DNA of 64,000 nt from Sinosporangium album (lineage in GTDB: Bacteria > Actinomycetota > Actinomycetes > Streptosporangiales > Streptosporangiaceae): the NCBI RefSeq assembly GCF_900100605.1, contig NZ_FNCN01000007.1, forward strand, positions 1-64,000, read 5' to 3'. The position numbers and the translations under genes are program-made. This document shows positions 43,521 to 52,191 of this stretch, one piece after another. Position 1 is the stretch's first letter. Every line of letters starts with the position of its first letter. The notes beneath the pieces are model-generated. The model was not told where the DNA came from. It saw only the letters and a list, made by a program, of their open reading frames with translations, and searched no databases.

Positions 43521-45143
43521 TCACGCCGAATACACGCACTGCCCGTCGAGGAAGGTCATGGCCACGCGGGTGGTCCAGATCTCCTCGGGCGGCAGCGTGA
43601 ACGGGTCGCGGTCGAGGACGACCAGGTCAGCGGGGCGGCCGGCCTCGATGGCGCCCGCGGGCGACCGGTTGATCCAGGCCGACCCCGCCGTGTAGGCGGT
43701 GAGCGCGGTGGCGAGGTCCACCCGCTGCCCGGGCAGGAACGGTGTCCGGGCCGTCGGATAGCCGGCGTGGTGGGAGTCGCCCGGTTCGGTGCGGTTGACC
43801 GCGACGTGCATGCCCGCGAGCGGGTCGGCGTTGGACACCGGCCAGTCGCTGCCCGCGCACAGCCGTGTGCCGAGGCGGACGAGCTCGGCGAAGGGGTACT
43901 GCCAGCCGGAGCGCTCCTCGCCCAGGAACGGGATGGTCAGCTCGTCCATCTGGGCGTGGTGGGTGGCCCACAGCGGCTGGAGGTTGGCGGTCACGCCGAG
44001 CGCGGCGAAACGCGGCAGGTCCGACGGTTCGATGATCTGCAGGTGGGCGATGTGGTGCCGGTTCGCCGGGGCGGTCCCTTCGAAGCTGTCGAGAGCCTCG
44101 CGGACCGCGCGTTCCCCGATGGCGTGGAAGTGCACCTGGAAGCCGTGCCGGTCGAGTTCGGCGACGTAGCCCTTGAGCGCCTCGGGGTCGACGTAGGACA
44201 GCCCGTGGCCGCCGCAGCGGCAGTAGGGCTCGATGACGGCGGCGGTGAAGTTCTCGGCGATGCCGTCCTGCATGATCTTGACGGAGGTCGCGGAGAAGCG
44301 CTCCAGGCCCTCGGCGGAGGTGCGGCGCTCCAGCAGTTCGCCGATCTGCTCGGAGCCTCTGGCGCGGTCCCACCACAGGGCGCCCACCACGCGGGCCTGG
44401 AGCCGCCCGCTCGCGGCCACCGACAGGTAGGTGGGCAGTTGGTCGTCCGAGCCCGCGTACGATCCCACGATGGCGTCCTGCCAGCCGGTGATGCCGCGGG
44501 AGAACAGATAGGTCTGGGCGTCCATCAGCGCGGTGTCGAGGTCGGCCGCGGTGGGGCGGGGGGTGAGCAGGCCGACGAGGTCCATCGCGCCTTCGTGCAG
44601 GACGCCGCTCGGGGTGCCGTCGGGGTCGCGTTCGATGCGCCCGTCCGGCGGGTCGGGGGTGGCGGCGGTGATGCCGGCCCGTTCCAGCGCGCGGGTGTTG
44701 ACCCAGGCCGCGTGGTGGTCACGCTGGATCAGGTAGGCGGGCCGGTCCAGGAAGTCCAGCCGGCTGCGGTGGGGCAGTCCTCCGGGGAACGCGGTCATGT
44801 CCCATCCGCCCCCGTCGATCCACTCCTTGCCGGGGTTCGCGGCGGCGTAGGCGGCGATGGCGTCGAGGTAGGCGGGCAGGCCGTATATCTCGGACAGCTC
44901 GCATTTGGCGCGTTCGAGCCCGGCCTGGACGGGGTGCATGTGCGAGTCGGTGAAGCCGGGGGTGAGCAGGGCTCCGCCGAGGTCGACGACGTCGTGGCCG
45001 GGCGCCGCGAGGCGGGTGACGTCGTCGGCCGCGCCCACGGCGGCGATCACGCCGTCGCGCACCAGCACCGCCTCGGCGAGCGCTGTGTCCGGCGTCCCCG
45101 TGGCCGTGAACACGGTTCCGCCGCGGAAGAGAAGATCGGTCAT
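43521..45143 (-). CDS. Amidohydrolase family 3 (YtcJ-like) metal-dependent hydrolase
   Basis: 540 residues. An N-terminal beta-sandwich ([28 protein letters not shown] with the metal-binding HxH-like motif) precedes a TIM barrel with [38 protein letters not shown] and the metal Asp in [15 protein letters not shown], then the returning sandwich [14 protein letters not shown]. It hydrolyses C-N bonds of an unknown amide or formamide. It starts 6 bp after the upstream oxidoreductase, with which it forms a two-gene operon, so a shared catabolic substrate is likely (inference). Confidence 0.9.
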   Translation of the reverse strand: MTDLLFRGGTVFTATGTPDTALAEAVLVRDGVIAAVGAADDVTRLAAPGHDVVDLGGALLTPGFTDSHMHPVQAGLERAKCELSEIYGLPAYLDAIAAYAAANPGKEWIDGGGWDMTAFPGGLPHRSRLDFLDRPAYLIQRDHHAAWVNTRALERAGITAATPDPPDGRIERDPDGTPSGVLHEGAMDLVGLLTPRPTAADLDTALMDAQTYLFSRGITGWQDAIVGSYAGSDDQLPTYLSVAASGRLQARVVGALWWDRARGSEQIGELLERRTSAEGLERFSATSVKIMQDGIAENFTAAVIEPYCRCGGHGLSYVDPEALKGYVAELDRHGFQVHFHAIGERAVREALDSFEGTAPANRHHIAHLQIIEPSDLPRFAALGVTANLQPLWATHHAQMDELTIPFLGEERSGWQYPFAELVRLGTRLCAGSDWPVSNADPLAGMHVAVNRTEPGDSHHAGYPTARTPFLPGQRVDLATALTAYTAGSAWINRSPAGAIEAGRPADLVVLDRDPFTLPPEEIWTTRVAMTFLDGQCVYSA

Positions 45144-45149
45144 GGATCC

Positions 45150-46553
45150 TTACCTACCAGTGATCGTGTCGGCGACGCGGGCCAGGGCGGACGTACGGCG
45201 CAGCCCCGCGTTCTCGCGGGCGTCGGCCAGGCGGTACAGGCGGTACATGGCGTGCACCCCGAGGAAGCGCAGCGGCTCGGGCTCCCAGTTGCGCATGCGG
45301 CGCCCGACCCACGGGAGCGCCGTCAGCTCGGTGTCCTCCCCGAGGATCAGGTCCCGCAGCGTACGGCCCGCCAGGTTGGCCGTCGCGACCCCGTGCCCGG
45401 TGTACCCTCCGGCCCAGCCGATGCCGGAGGCGTGGTCCACGTGCACGGTGGAGCACCAGTCGCGCGGCACGCCCAGCACGCCCGACCAGGCGTGGTCCAC
45501 CTTGTGCTCGGCCACGGCGGGGAACATCCCGGTCAGCAGCTCCCACAGGGCGCTGACTGTCCACGTGTGCGTGTGCCCCCGGTCGTCGACGCGCGAGCCG
45601 TACAGGTAGGGTTTGCCGCGCCCGCCGAAGGCGATGCGGCCGTCGGCGGTGCGCTGCGCGTACATGTAGTAGTGCGCGAGGTCGCCGAGCAGTTCCGCGC
45701 CGTCCCAGCCGATCGTTTCCCAGACCGCGCCGCTCAGCGGCTCGGTCACGATCATGGAGCTGTTCATCGGCAGCCACGACCGGTGGTATTGCTTGAGGTC
45801 GGCGGTGAAGCCCTCGGTGGCGCGGATGACGTAGCGGGCGGTGACGGTCCCGCGCGCGGTGACGGCCCTGCGCGGGGCGATCTCGGTGACGGGGGTGCGT
45901 TCGAAGACGTCGACCCCGAGGCCGCGTACGGCGCGCAGCAGTCCGCGCACCAGCTTGACCGGCTGGATGCGCGCGCAGTGCGGGCTGTAGAGCGCGCCGA
46001 CCGCCCCGGCGACGCGGATCCGCTCCTCGCGTTCGGAGGGTGACAGCAGGCGCACGTCGTCGCTGGTCCACCCCCATGCGCGTTCGTGGGCGAGCAGGGC
46101 GCGCAGCCGGGTCTCCTGGGCGGCGTTGGTGGCGACCTGGATCATGCCGCTCTTGACGATGTCGGCGTCGATGCCCTCGGCCCGGGCGACCTCGATCACC
46201 TCGTCGACGGCGGCGAACACGGTGCGCTGGAGTGTGCGGGCGGCGAGTGGTCCGTGGGTCCTGGCGAAGCGCTCGGGGGTGCCGGCGAGTTCGCCGGTGA
46301 GCCAGCCGCCGTTGCGGCCGGAGGCGCCGTATCCCGCGAACTCCCGCTCCAGCACGGTGATCCGCAGGTCGGGGCGGGCTTTGGCGAGGTAGTACGCGGT
46401 CCACAGGCCGGTATAGCCGGCTCCGATGATCGCGACGTCGGCCTCTCGGTCGCCGTCGAGGGGAGCGCCGGGGCGGGGCACGCCCTCGCTGCGGTACCAA
46501 AAGGAGACATCACCGTTCACGAATCCATCGGACAGCGGAACACGCACACTCAT
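45150..46553 (-). CDS. FAD-dependent amine oxidoreductase (DAO family)
   Basis: 467 residues from ATG 46553. The FAD Rossmann motif is [19 protein letters not shown] (~40-58), then [21 protein letters not shown] and the C-terminal [21 protein letters not shown]. It resembles gamma-glutamylputrescine oxidase and related DAO enzymes that oxidise secondary amines or amino acids to aldehyde plus H2O2. Substrate not determinable. It is divergent from the rifampin-phosphotransferase-like gene and transcribed with the amidohydrolase. Confidence 0.88.
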   Translation of the reverse strand: MSVRVPLSDGFVNGDVSFWYRSEGVPRPGAPLDGDREADVAIIGAGYTGLWTAYYLAKARPDLRITVLEREFAGYGASGRNGGWLTGELAGTPERFARTHGPLAARTLQRTVFAAVDEVIEVARAEGIDADIVKSGMIQVATNAAQETRLRALLAHERAWGWTSDDVRLLSPSEREERIRVAGAVGALYSPHCARIQPVKLVRGLLRAVRGLGVDVFERTPVTEIAPRRAVTARGTVTARYVIRATEGFTADLKQYHRSWLPMNSSMIVTEPLSGAVWETIGWDGAELLGDLAHYYMYAQRTADGRIAFGGRGKPYLYGSRVDDRGHTHTWTVSALWELLTGMFPAVAEHKVDHAWSGVLGVPRDWCSTVHVDHASGIGWAGGYTGHGVATANLAGRTLRDLILGEDTELTALPWVGRRMRNWEPEPLRFLGVHAMYRLYRLADARENAGLRRTSALARVADTITGR

Positions 46554-46675
46554 GGCCCTACATCCTGCTATATCCGTCCATTGGACCGTACCTCGCCACG
46601 GAATTCGCACAATCCTTCACGTTTCCGCGCGACCCCTCAGGTGCTGGTGTCCGGGTTCTCCTGGAACCCCTGGTA

Positions 46676-46709
46676 TTCACAAGATTTACTGATTTATCGT
46701 ATTTGTGAA
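46676..46709. promoter_or_regulatory. Spaced inverted repeat in AT-rich divergent promoter region
   Basis: TTCACAA and TTGTGAA are separated by 20 bp of unusually AT-rich DNA between the divergent DAO and PEP-utilising genes. This looks like a dimeric regulator site or a promoter core. The 19-bp rifamycin-associated element typical of many rph genes was not seen. Confidence 0.5.
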
Positions 46710-46762
46710 CGTAGCTACAGGGCGTGTGCCTCCACCTTCGGCTTGAGAAGCGGTGAGCTCCC

Positions 46763-49384
46763 ATGAGCGACTTCGTGCTCGACCTCGGCGATCCACGCGC
46801 CGAGGTGGCGGTCGCCGGGGGGAAGGGCGCCTCCCTCGCCCGGCTCGCCGCCGCGGAGCTGCCCGTGCCGAACGGTTTCCACATCACGACCTCCGCCTAC
46901 CGCGCGTTCGTCGACCACCACGGCCTGGGGGAGGAGATCGCCGCCGCCGCGGCGGGGGCCGCCGGTCCGCAGGAGTGCGAGCGGGCCGAACGCGCGATCA
47001 GGGCGCTGTTCGCGGACCGCGAGCCGCCCGGCGAGGTCGCCGAGGCGGTGCTCGCCGCGTATGCGGAGCTGGGCCGCCCGGCCGTCGCCGTACGCTCCTC
47101 GGCGACCACCGAGGACCTCCCGGGCATGTCGTCGGCGGGTCAGCAGGACAGCTACCTCGGCGTCCGGGGCGACGAGGCGCTGCTCGACGCGGTGAGGCGC
47201 TGCTGGGCGTCGCTGTGGAACGCGCGGGCGATCGGCTACCGGGCCGGGCGCGGCGCCGGCCGGGAGGAGCCCGCGCTGGCGGTCGTCGTGCAGGAGCTGG
47301 TCGACGCCGAGGCCGCCGGGGTGCTGTTCACCGCCGACCCGCTGACGGGGGAGCGCGGCCGGGTCGTGGTCAACGCCGCGTGGGGGCTCGGGGAGGCTCT
47401 GGTGGGCGGGCACGTCACCCCGGACACCGCCGTCGTCGACGCGGCGGCGGGCAGGGTCGTGTCGCAGTCGGTCGCCGTCAAGGAGGTCATGACCGTCGCG
47501 GGCCCCGAGGGCACCCGTGAGGTGCCCGTTCCCGACGGGCTCCGCTCCCGCCCCGTCCTCACCGCCGGCCAGGCGGTCGCCCTCGCCGCCCTCGGCACGC
47601 GGATCGACGAGCTGTACGGCACGGCCGTGGACGTCGAGTGGGTCAGGTCGGGCGGCGAACTCTCCGTCGTCCAGGCGCGTCCCGTCACCGGGACGCGGTA
47701 CGCCCGGGTGGCGAAGGAGGCCGCCGAGTGGAACGACAGCCTGCGCGGCTTCTACCTGTGGACGAGCACGAACCTGGGTGAGGCGCTCCCGGAGGTGATG
47801 ACCCCCTGCACGTGGTCCCTGGTCCGGTCGTTCATCGGGGACACCATGGCGACGTCGCAGCTCCGGGGGCATCCGCTCTGCGGCGTCATCGGCGGACGCT
47901 TCTACCTGAACCTGAGCTTCTCCAGTTCGGCGGCCGAAGCCCTCGGCTCGGCGGGGATGCCCGCCCGGGCCGACCTGGTCTTCGGCACGCTGCCCGCGGG
48001 GCTCTCCGTCCCTCTGCTGCCGGTCTCCCGGTGGCAGGTCATCCGGGATCTCGTGCCGACGGCGGTCCGCATGATCAGGCGGATCCGGACGAATCTGGCG
48101 CGAATGCCCGGCTACCTCGCCGCGCATCCCGCCCTGTGCCGCTCCCTGCGTGAGCGCATCGCGGCGATCGAGGATCCGGCGGAGCTGGCCGCCCTCTGGC
48201 GGCGCGAGCTCGCCGGGCGTTTCAGGATGAGTTGCCAGATGCTGGAGGCCGGTGCCCGCAGCGGCGGGCAGACGTTGATGAGCGTCCCGCACACAGTGCG
48301 CGAGCTGGTGGGCGAGGCGGACGCCGCCCTGCTGCTCAGCGGCTACCAGGGGGACGCCGCAGGGCTCGCCAGCCTCGGTCCGGTGGTCGGCCTCACGGAG
48401 GTGGCCAAGGGACGGCTCGGCCGCGACGACTATGTGGGTCTGTACGGCCACCGCGCACCCAACGAGTTCGAGGTGTCGCAGCCGCGTCCCGCCGAGGACC
48501 CCGACTGGATCGACAGGCAGCTCGCCGTCCTCGACGGCGGCGCGGCGGCCGACGACCTGCTGGGCGAGCGCCGGCGGGAGCGGGCGGCGGCGTGGCGGAG
48601 GCTGGTGTCGGCCGACCCGCGCCTGGCCGTACGCGTGCGGCGCAAGGTGGAGCGCTGGGCGCGGGTGGCCCGCGCCAGGGAGGCGACGCGCTCGGAGCTC
48701 GTCCGCATGTTCTGGGTGCTGCGGGCCTTCGTCGTGCGCGCGGGCGAGCTGACCGGTCTCGGCACCGGCCCCTGGGAGCGGCCGGGCGACGTGTTCTTCC
48801 TGAACCTGGACGAGATCCTCGCCAGACTCGACGGACTCGACGGACTCGACGGGGACAGAACGGCGGAGGAGCGGATCGCGGTACGCCGGGAGGTCTTCGA
48901 GCGCTTCCGCGCCCTTCCCGTCTATCCCGTCCTGATCCGCGGTCATTTCGACCCCTTCCGCTGGGCCGCTGACCCGGCCCGCCGTACGGACGTGTGGGAC
49001 GAGGACGCCCGGGTCCCGCCCAAGGACGAGATCTCCGGCTTCCCCGGAGCCGCGGGTGTCGTGGAGGGCCTCGCCAGAGTCGTCGCGTCCCCCGAGGAGG
49101 GGCGGGCCCTCCAGGCGGGGGAGGTCCTGGTCACGGTCGTGACCAACATCGGCTGGACCCCGCTCTTCCCGCGTGCCGCCGCGGTGGTGACCGATATCGG
49201 CGCCCCGCTGTCGCACGCAGCGATCGTCGCCCGCGAACTCGGCATCCCGGCCGTTGTGGGATGCGGGAACGCCACCGCGCGGCTGCGCACCGGCGACCGG
49301 GTGCGCGTGGACGGTGAACGCGGCCTCGTGGAGGTCCTCACCGGCCTCACCGCGGAGTCCCAGAAAGTTGACAGCCTTATGTGA
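46763..49384 (+). CDS. PEP/pyruvate-binding phosphotransferase, rifampin phosphotransferase-like
   Basis: 873 residues. The N-terminal ATP-grasp-like domain (~1-315) has VAGGKGASLARL, AVRSSATTEDLPGMSSAGQQDSYL, GVLFTADPLTGERG and VEWVRSGGELSVVQARPV. A central domain (~320-770) includes HRAPNEFEVSQPRPAED. The C-terminal swivelling His domain has the phospho-His in TDIGAPLSHAAIVARELGIPAVVGCGNAT. Order and length match rifampin phosphotransferase (RPH), which inactivates rifamycins with ATP, but also PEP synthase-like proteins lacking the PEP barrel. Without a search the substrate stays open. Confidence 0.8.
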   Translation: MSDFVLDLGDPRAEVAVAGGKGASLARLAAAELPVPNGFHITTSAYRAFVDHHGLGEEIAAAAAGAAGPQECERAERAIRALFADREPPGEVAEAVLAAYAELGRPAVAVRSSATTEDLPGMSSAGQQDSYLGVRGDEALLDAVRRCWASLWNARAIGYRAGRGAGREEPALAVVVQELVDAEAAGVLFTADPLTGERGRVVVNAAWGLGEALVGGHVTPDTAVVDAAAGRVVSQSVAVKEVMTVAGPEGTREVPVPDGLRSRPVLTAGQAVALAALGTRIDELYGTAVDVEWVRSGGELSVVQARPVTGTRYARVAKEAAEWNDSLRGFYLWTSTNLGEALPEVMTPCTWSLVRSFIGDTMATSQLRGHPLCGVIGGRFYLNLSFSSSAAEALGSAGMPARADLVFGTLPAGLSVPLLPVSRWQVIRDLVPTAVRMIRRIRTNLARMPGYLAAHPALCRSLRERIAAIEDPAELAALWRRELAGRFRMSCQMLEAGARSGGQTLMSVPHTVRELVGEADAALLLSGYQGDAAGLASLGPVVGLTEVAKGRLGRDDYVGLYGHRAPNEFEVSQPRPAEDPDWIDRQLAVLDGGAAADDLLGERRRERAAAWRRLVSADPRLAVRVRRKVERWARVARAREATRSELVRMFWVLRAFVVRAGELTGLGTGPWERPGDVFFLNLDEILARLDGLDGLDGDRTAEERIAVRREVFERFRALPVYPVLIRGHFDPFRWAADPARRTDVWDEDARVPPKDEISGFPGAAGVVEGLARVVASPEEGRALQAGEVLVTVVTNIGWTPLFPRAAAVVTDIGAPLSHAAIVARELGIPAVVGCGNATARLRTGDRVRVDGERGLVEVLTGLTAESQKVDSLM

Positions 49385-49436
49385 GGTTCGCCGTCTGGAC
49401 ATACGGAGTCCTGATAAATCGCCCTAAGGTCGGCGC

Positions 49437-50459
49437 ATGACGACGATCGACGCCTTCATCGCGGCACTCCCGAAGGCCGAACTCCACCTGCACCTCGTCG
49501 GCTCCGCCTCCGTGCCGACGGTGCTGGAGCTCTCCCGGCGGCACCCCGGCAGCCGTGTCCCCAGCCACGAGGAGGAGCTCCGCTCCTTCTACACCTTCCG
49601 CGACTTCCCTCACTTTGCCGAGGTCTACGAGGCCGTCAACAGCCTCGTGCGGGAACCCGAGGACGTGGCGACGCTGGTCGACGGCGCGGCGGCGGACCTG
49701 GCCGTCCAGAACGCCCGCTATGTCGAGATCACCGTGACCGCCGCCTCCCACCAGCGCGTGGGCATGCCGATGCGGGAGATCACCGAGGCGCTCGACATCG
49801 CCGCCGCCCGCGCCGAACACGAGCACGGGCTGCGGGTGAACTACATCTTCGACATCGCCCCCGACTTCGGGATCGAGGCGGTGCGCGGCACCCTGGACCA
49901 CGCGCTCCAGGAGCCGCCCGCGAACCTCGTGGGCTTCGGCCTCGCGGGCACCGAGCAGAAAAGGGCGCCGCTGCGCGACGAGATCCGCGACGCGTTCCGC
50001 GCGGCCCGCGCGGCGGGACTGCGCAGCCTGCCCCACGCAGGGGAGATGAGCGGCCCCGAGACGATCTGGGAGGTCGTGGAGCACCTGGGCGCCGAACGCG
50101 TCGGGCACGGCATCCGCTGCCTCGGCGATCCCCGCCTGGTGGCGCACCTCCGTGAGACGCAGATCCCGTTGGAGGTGTGCCCCACCTCCAACGTGTGCAC
50201 CCAGCAGGTGCCGGACATCGCCGCGCACCCGCTGCCCAGGCTGCTGGAGGAGGGCCTGTTCGTCACCATCAACACCGACGACCCACCGATGTTCGCCACG
50301 AACCTGACCAAGGAGTACAAGGTCGTGGCCGACACCTTCGGCCTCGGCCGCGAGCAGCTCGCCGAACTCGCCCGCAACGCCGTGCGCGCCTCCTCCCTCG
50401 ACGAGCAGGAGCGCAAGGCCCTGATCGCCGAGATCGACCAGGTCGCCGCAGAGGGCTAG
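49437..50459 (+). CDS. add: Adenosine deaminase family protein
   Basis: 340 residues. The zinc motif is ELHLHLVGSAS (~15-25), the third His and catalytic Glu lie in SLPHAGEMSGPETIWE, then RVGHGIRCLGDP, CPTSNVCTQQV and NTDDPPMFATNL, the complete ADA core. It deaminates adenosine or a related aminopurine. HLHLVGSAS replaces the usual HLHLEGSLR, so substrate preference could differ (compare adenine or modified-purine deaminases). Start ATG 49437; no strong RBS. Confidence 0.88.
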   Translation: MTTIDAFIAALPKAELHLHLVGSASVPTVLELSRRHPGSRVPSHEEELRSFYTFRDFPHFAEVYEAVNSLVREPEDVATLVDGAAADLAVQNARYVEITVTAASHQRVGMPMREITEALDIAAARAEHEHGLRVNYIFDIAPDFGIEAVRGTLDHALQEPPANLVGFGLAGTEQKRAPLRDEIRDAFRAARAAGLRSLPHAGEMSGPETIWEVVEHLGAERVGHGIRCLGDPRLVAHLRETQIPLEVCPTSNVCTQQVPDIAAHPLPRLLEEGLFVTINTDDPPMFATNLTKEYKVVADTFGLGREQLAELARNAVRASSLDEQERKALIAEIDQVAAEG

Positions 50460-50460
50460 G

Positions 50461-50493
50461 CGCTCCGGGGCGCACGCGGGCGGCCCCGGAGCG
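50461..50493. terminator. Bidirectional hairpin between add and pgl
   Basis: CGCTCCGGGGC and GCCCCGGAGCG form a perfect 11-bp stem with an 11-nt loop, immediately after the add stop and 13 bp from the pgl stop. Confidence 0.8.
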
Positions 50494-50505
50494 GTGGGAC
50501 CCCGC

Positions 50506-51279
50506 TCAGGGGGAGGCGACGCGCTCCAGACCGGGCGGGAGGTTCGCCGCGGCCGCGCGGTCCAGCAGGAACAGCGTGCGCCGGCGTCCCCGCGCCCCCG
50601 CCGCCGGCACCTGCACCGGTCCGGCCTCCGACAGCGCCAGCCGTACGGCGCCGGCCTTCTCCCCGCCGGCCGCGACCACCCACACCTCGGCTGCGGACCG
50701 GATCGACTGCAGCGTCATCGAGATCCGGGTCGGCGGCGGCTTCGGCGAGCCGTGCACCGCGACGGCCGTGCGCTCGTCGTAGAGCGCGGGCCGGCCCGGG
50801 AAGAGCGAGGCCACATGGGAGTCCGGTCCCATGCCGAGCAGCATGACGTCGAAGGACGGCACCGGGCCGTGGTCCTCGGGCCGGGCCGCGGCGCGCAGCT
50901 CCTGCGCGTAGGAGTCGGCCGACTCCTCGGCGGTCAGGCCCGAGTCGGGCCCCATCATGACGTGCACGCGGGTCGGGTCGAGCTCGACGTGGTCGAGCAG
51001 GGCCTTGCGCGCGCCCGTCTCGTTGCGCTCCGGGTCGCCGGTCGGCAGGAAGCGCTCGTCGCCCCACCAGATGTCGAGATGCCGCCAGTCGATCGCGTCG
51101 CGGGCCGCGGTGGCGGCCACGGCCGCGAGTACGGCGATGCCGACCGTTCCGCCGGTCAGCACCACCGAGGCGTGCCCCTTGGCCGACTGCGCGTCGACCA
51201 GGCGGGTAATCAGCCGCGCGGCGACCGCGTCGGCCAGCACCGAGGGGTCCCGGTGGACAAGGACATGAGGGGTACTCAT
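50506..51279 (-). CDS. pgl: 6-phosphogluconolactonase
   Basis: 257 residues. Motifs are VLTGGTVGIAVLAAV, DWRHLDIWWGDERFLP (WGDER signature), RNETGARKALLDHV, and FDVMLLGMGPDSHVASLFPG with the catalytic His. It hydrolyses 6-phosphogluconolactone. It is last in the pentose-phosphate operon and overlaps opcA (ATGA). An Ala/Arg-rich C-terminal extension follows the domain. Confidence 0.95.
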   Translation of the reverse strand: MSTPHVLVHRDPSVLADAVAARLITRLVDAQSAKGHASVVLTGGTVGIAVLAAVAATAARDAIDWRHLDIWWGDERFLPTGDPERNETGARKALLDHVELDPTRVHVMMGPDSGLTAEESADSYAQELRAAARPEDHGPVPSFDVMLLGMGPDSHVASLFPGRPALYDERTAVAVHGSPKPPPTRISMTLQSIRSAAEVWVVAAGGEKAGAVRLALSEAGPVQVPAAGARGRRRTLFLLDRAAAANLPPGLERVASP

Positions 51280-52190
51280 ACGGAACTCCCATCGCGGGCC
51301 AGCCGGCGGATCGTCGCCGCGTAGATCTCGTCGGGGTCGAGCCGCCGCAGTTCCTCGGAGAGGAGCTCGGCGGTCGACCGCCGGGCCAGGGCCACCCGGC
51401 GGTCGGGCTGGCCCGGCTTCGACAGGGTCGCCAGGCGCGCGTCGGTGCGGGTGATGGTCAGCTCGCCGCCGGGCACCGCCAGCCGTACGCAGGTGAGCCC
51501 GGGCCCCTGCGAATCACCCACGGTGATCGGGGCGTCGAGCCGGTCCGAGAGCCAGGCGGCCAGCAGCGGGGCGCTCGGGTTGCCCGACTTGGCCTCCACC
51601 GAGCCCGCCGACACCGGGCCCACCGGCTGGTCGAAGGCGGCGGCCAGCAGGCTGCGCCACGGCGTGAGCCTGGTCCAGGTGAGGTCGGTGTCACCGGCGA
51701 GGTAGCCGTCCGCCCGCGAGGCGATGGCGGCGATCGGGTCGGGAGCGGCCCTGGCGTCGGTGATGCGGCGCTGGGCGAGCAGGCCGAGCGCGTTCTCGGC
51801 GGGAACGCCGGGGCACCCTCCGGGCCACCACGCCACGACGGGCGTGTCGGGCAGGAGCAGCGGGCTCACCACGGACTCGGCGTGCCGGATGAGATCGCCG
51901 TACAGCCTTAAGATCACCAGCTCGCCCGGCGTGGCCTCGCCCACGCGCAGCTCGGCGTCGAGCCGGGCCGGCTCTCCGGCCTCCCGCTCGATCACGACCA
52001 GGATGCGCGAGGGGTGCTCGCGCGCCGCGTCGGTCGCCGAGCGGACCGCGTCGTACTGCGTGCGCTCGTCGCACGGCACCACCAGGGTGAGCACCATGCC
52101 GACCGCGGGCGCGCCCATCTGGTGCCGCAGCCGCGTCAGCATGGCGGAGATCTTGGAGGCGTTGGTGCCGCTCATCGTGAAACTCGTCAT
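51276..52190 (-). CDS. opcA: OpcA, glucose-6-phosphate dehydrogenase assembly/effector protein
   Basis: 304 residues. It begins with TNASKISAMLTRLRHQMGAPAVGMVLTLVVPCDE and contains HPSRILVVIEREAGEPARLDAELRVG and LLLPDTPVVAWWPGGCP, all characteristic of actinobacterial OpcA. OpcA binds Zwf and shifts its redox sensitivity and activity. It begins 1 bp after the zwf stop. No catalytic motif is expected. Confidence 0.93.
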   Translation of the reverse strand: MTSFTMSGTNASKISAMLTRLRHQMGAPAVGMVLTLVVPCDERTQYDAVRSATDAAREHPSRILVVIEREAGEPARLDAELRVGEATPGELVILRLYGDLIRHAESVVSPLLLPDTPVVAWWPGGCPGVPAENALGLLAQRRITDARAAPDPIAAIASRADGYLAGDTDLTWTRLTPWRSLLAAAFDQPVGPVSAGSVEAKSGNPSAPLLAAWLSDRLDAPITVGDSQGPGLTCVRLAVPGGELTITRTDARLATLSKPGQPDRRVALARRSTAELLSEELRRLDPDEIYAATIRRLARDGSSV

Positions 52191-52191
52191 G

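Noticed and set aside
43416-46043. 875-residue plus-strand frame across the amidohydrolase and oxidase
   Set aside because: Antisense shadow; the minus-strand frames contain complete catalytic motifs.
46554-46762. Rifamycin-associated element upstream of the PEP-utilising gene
   Set aside because: I looked for the 19-bp inverted repeat known before rph genes and did not find it.
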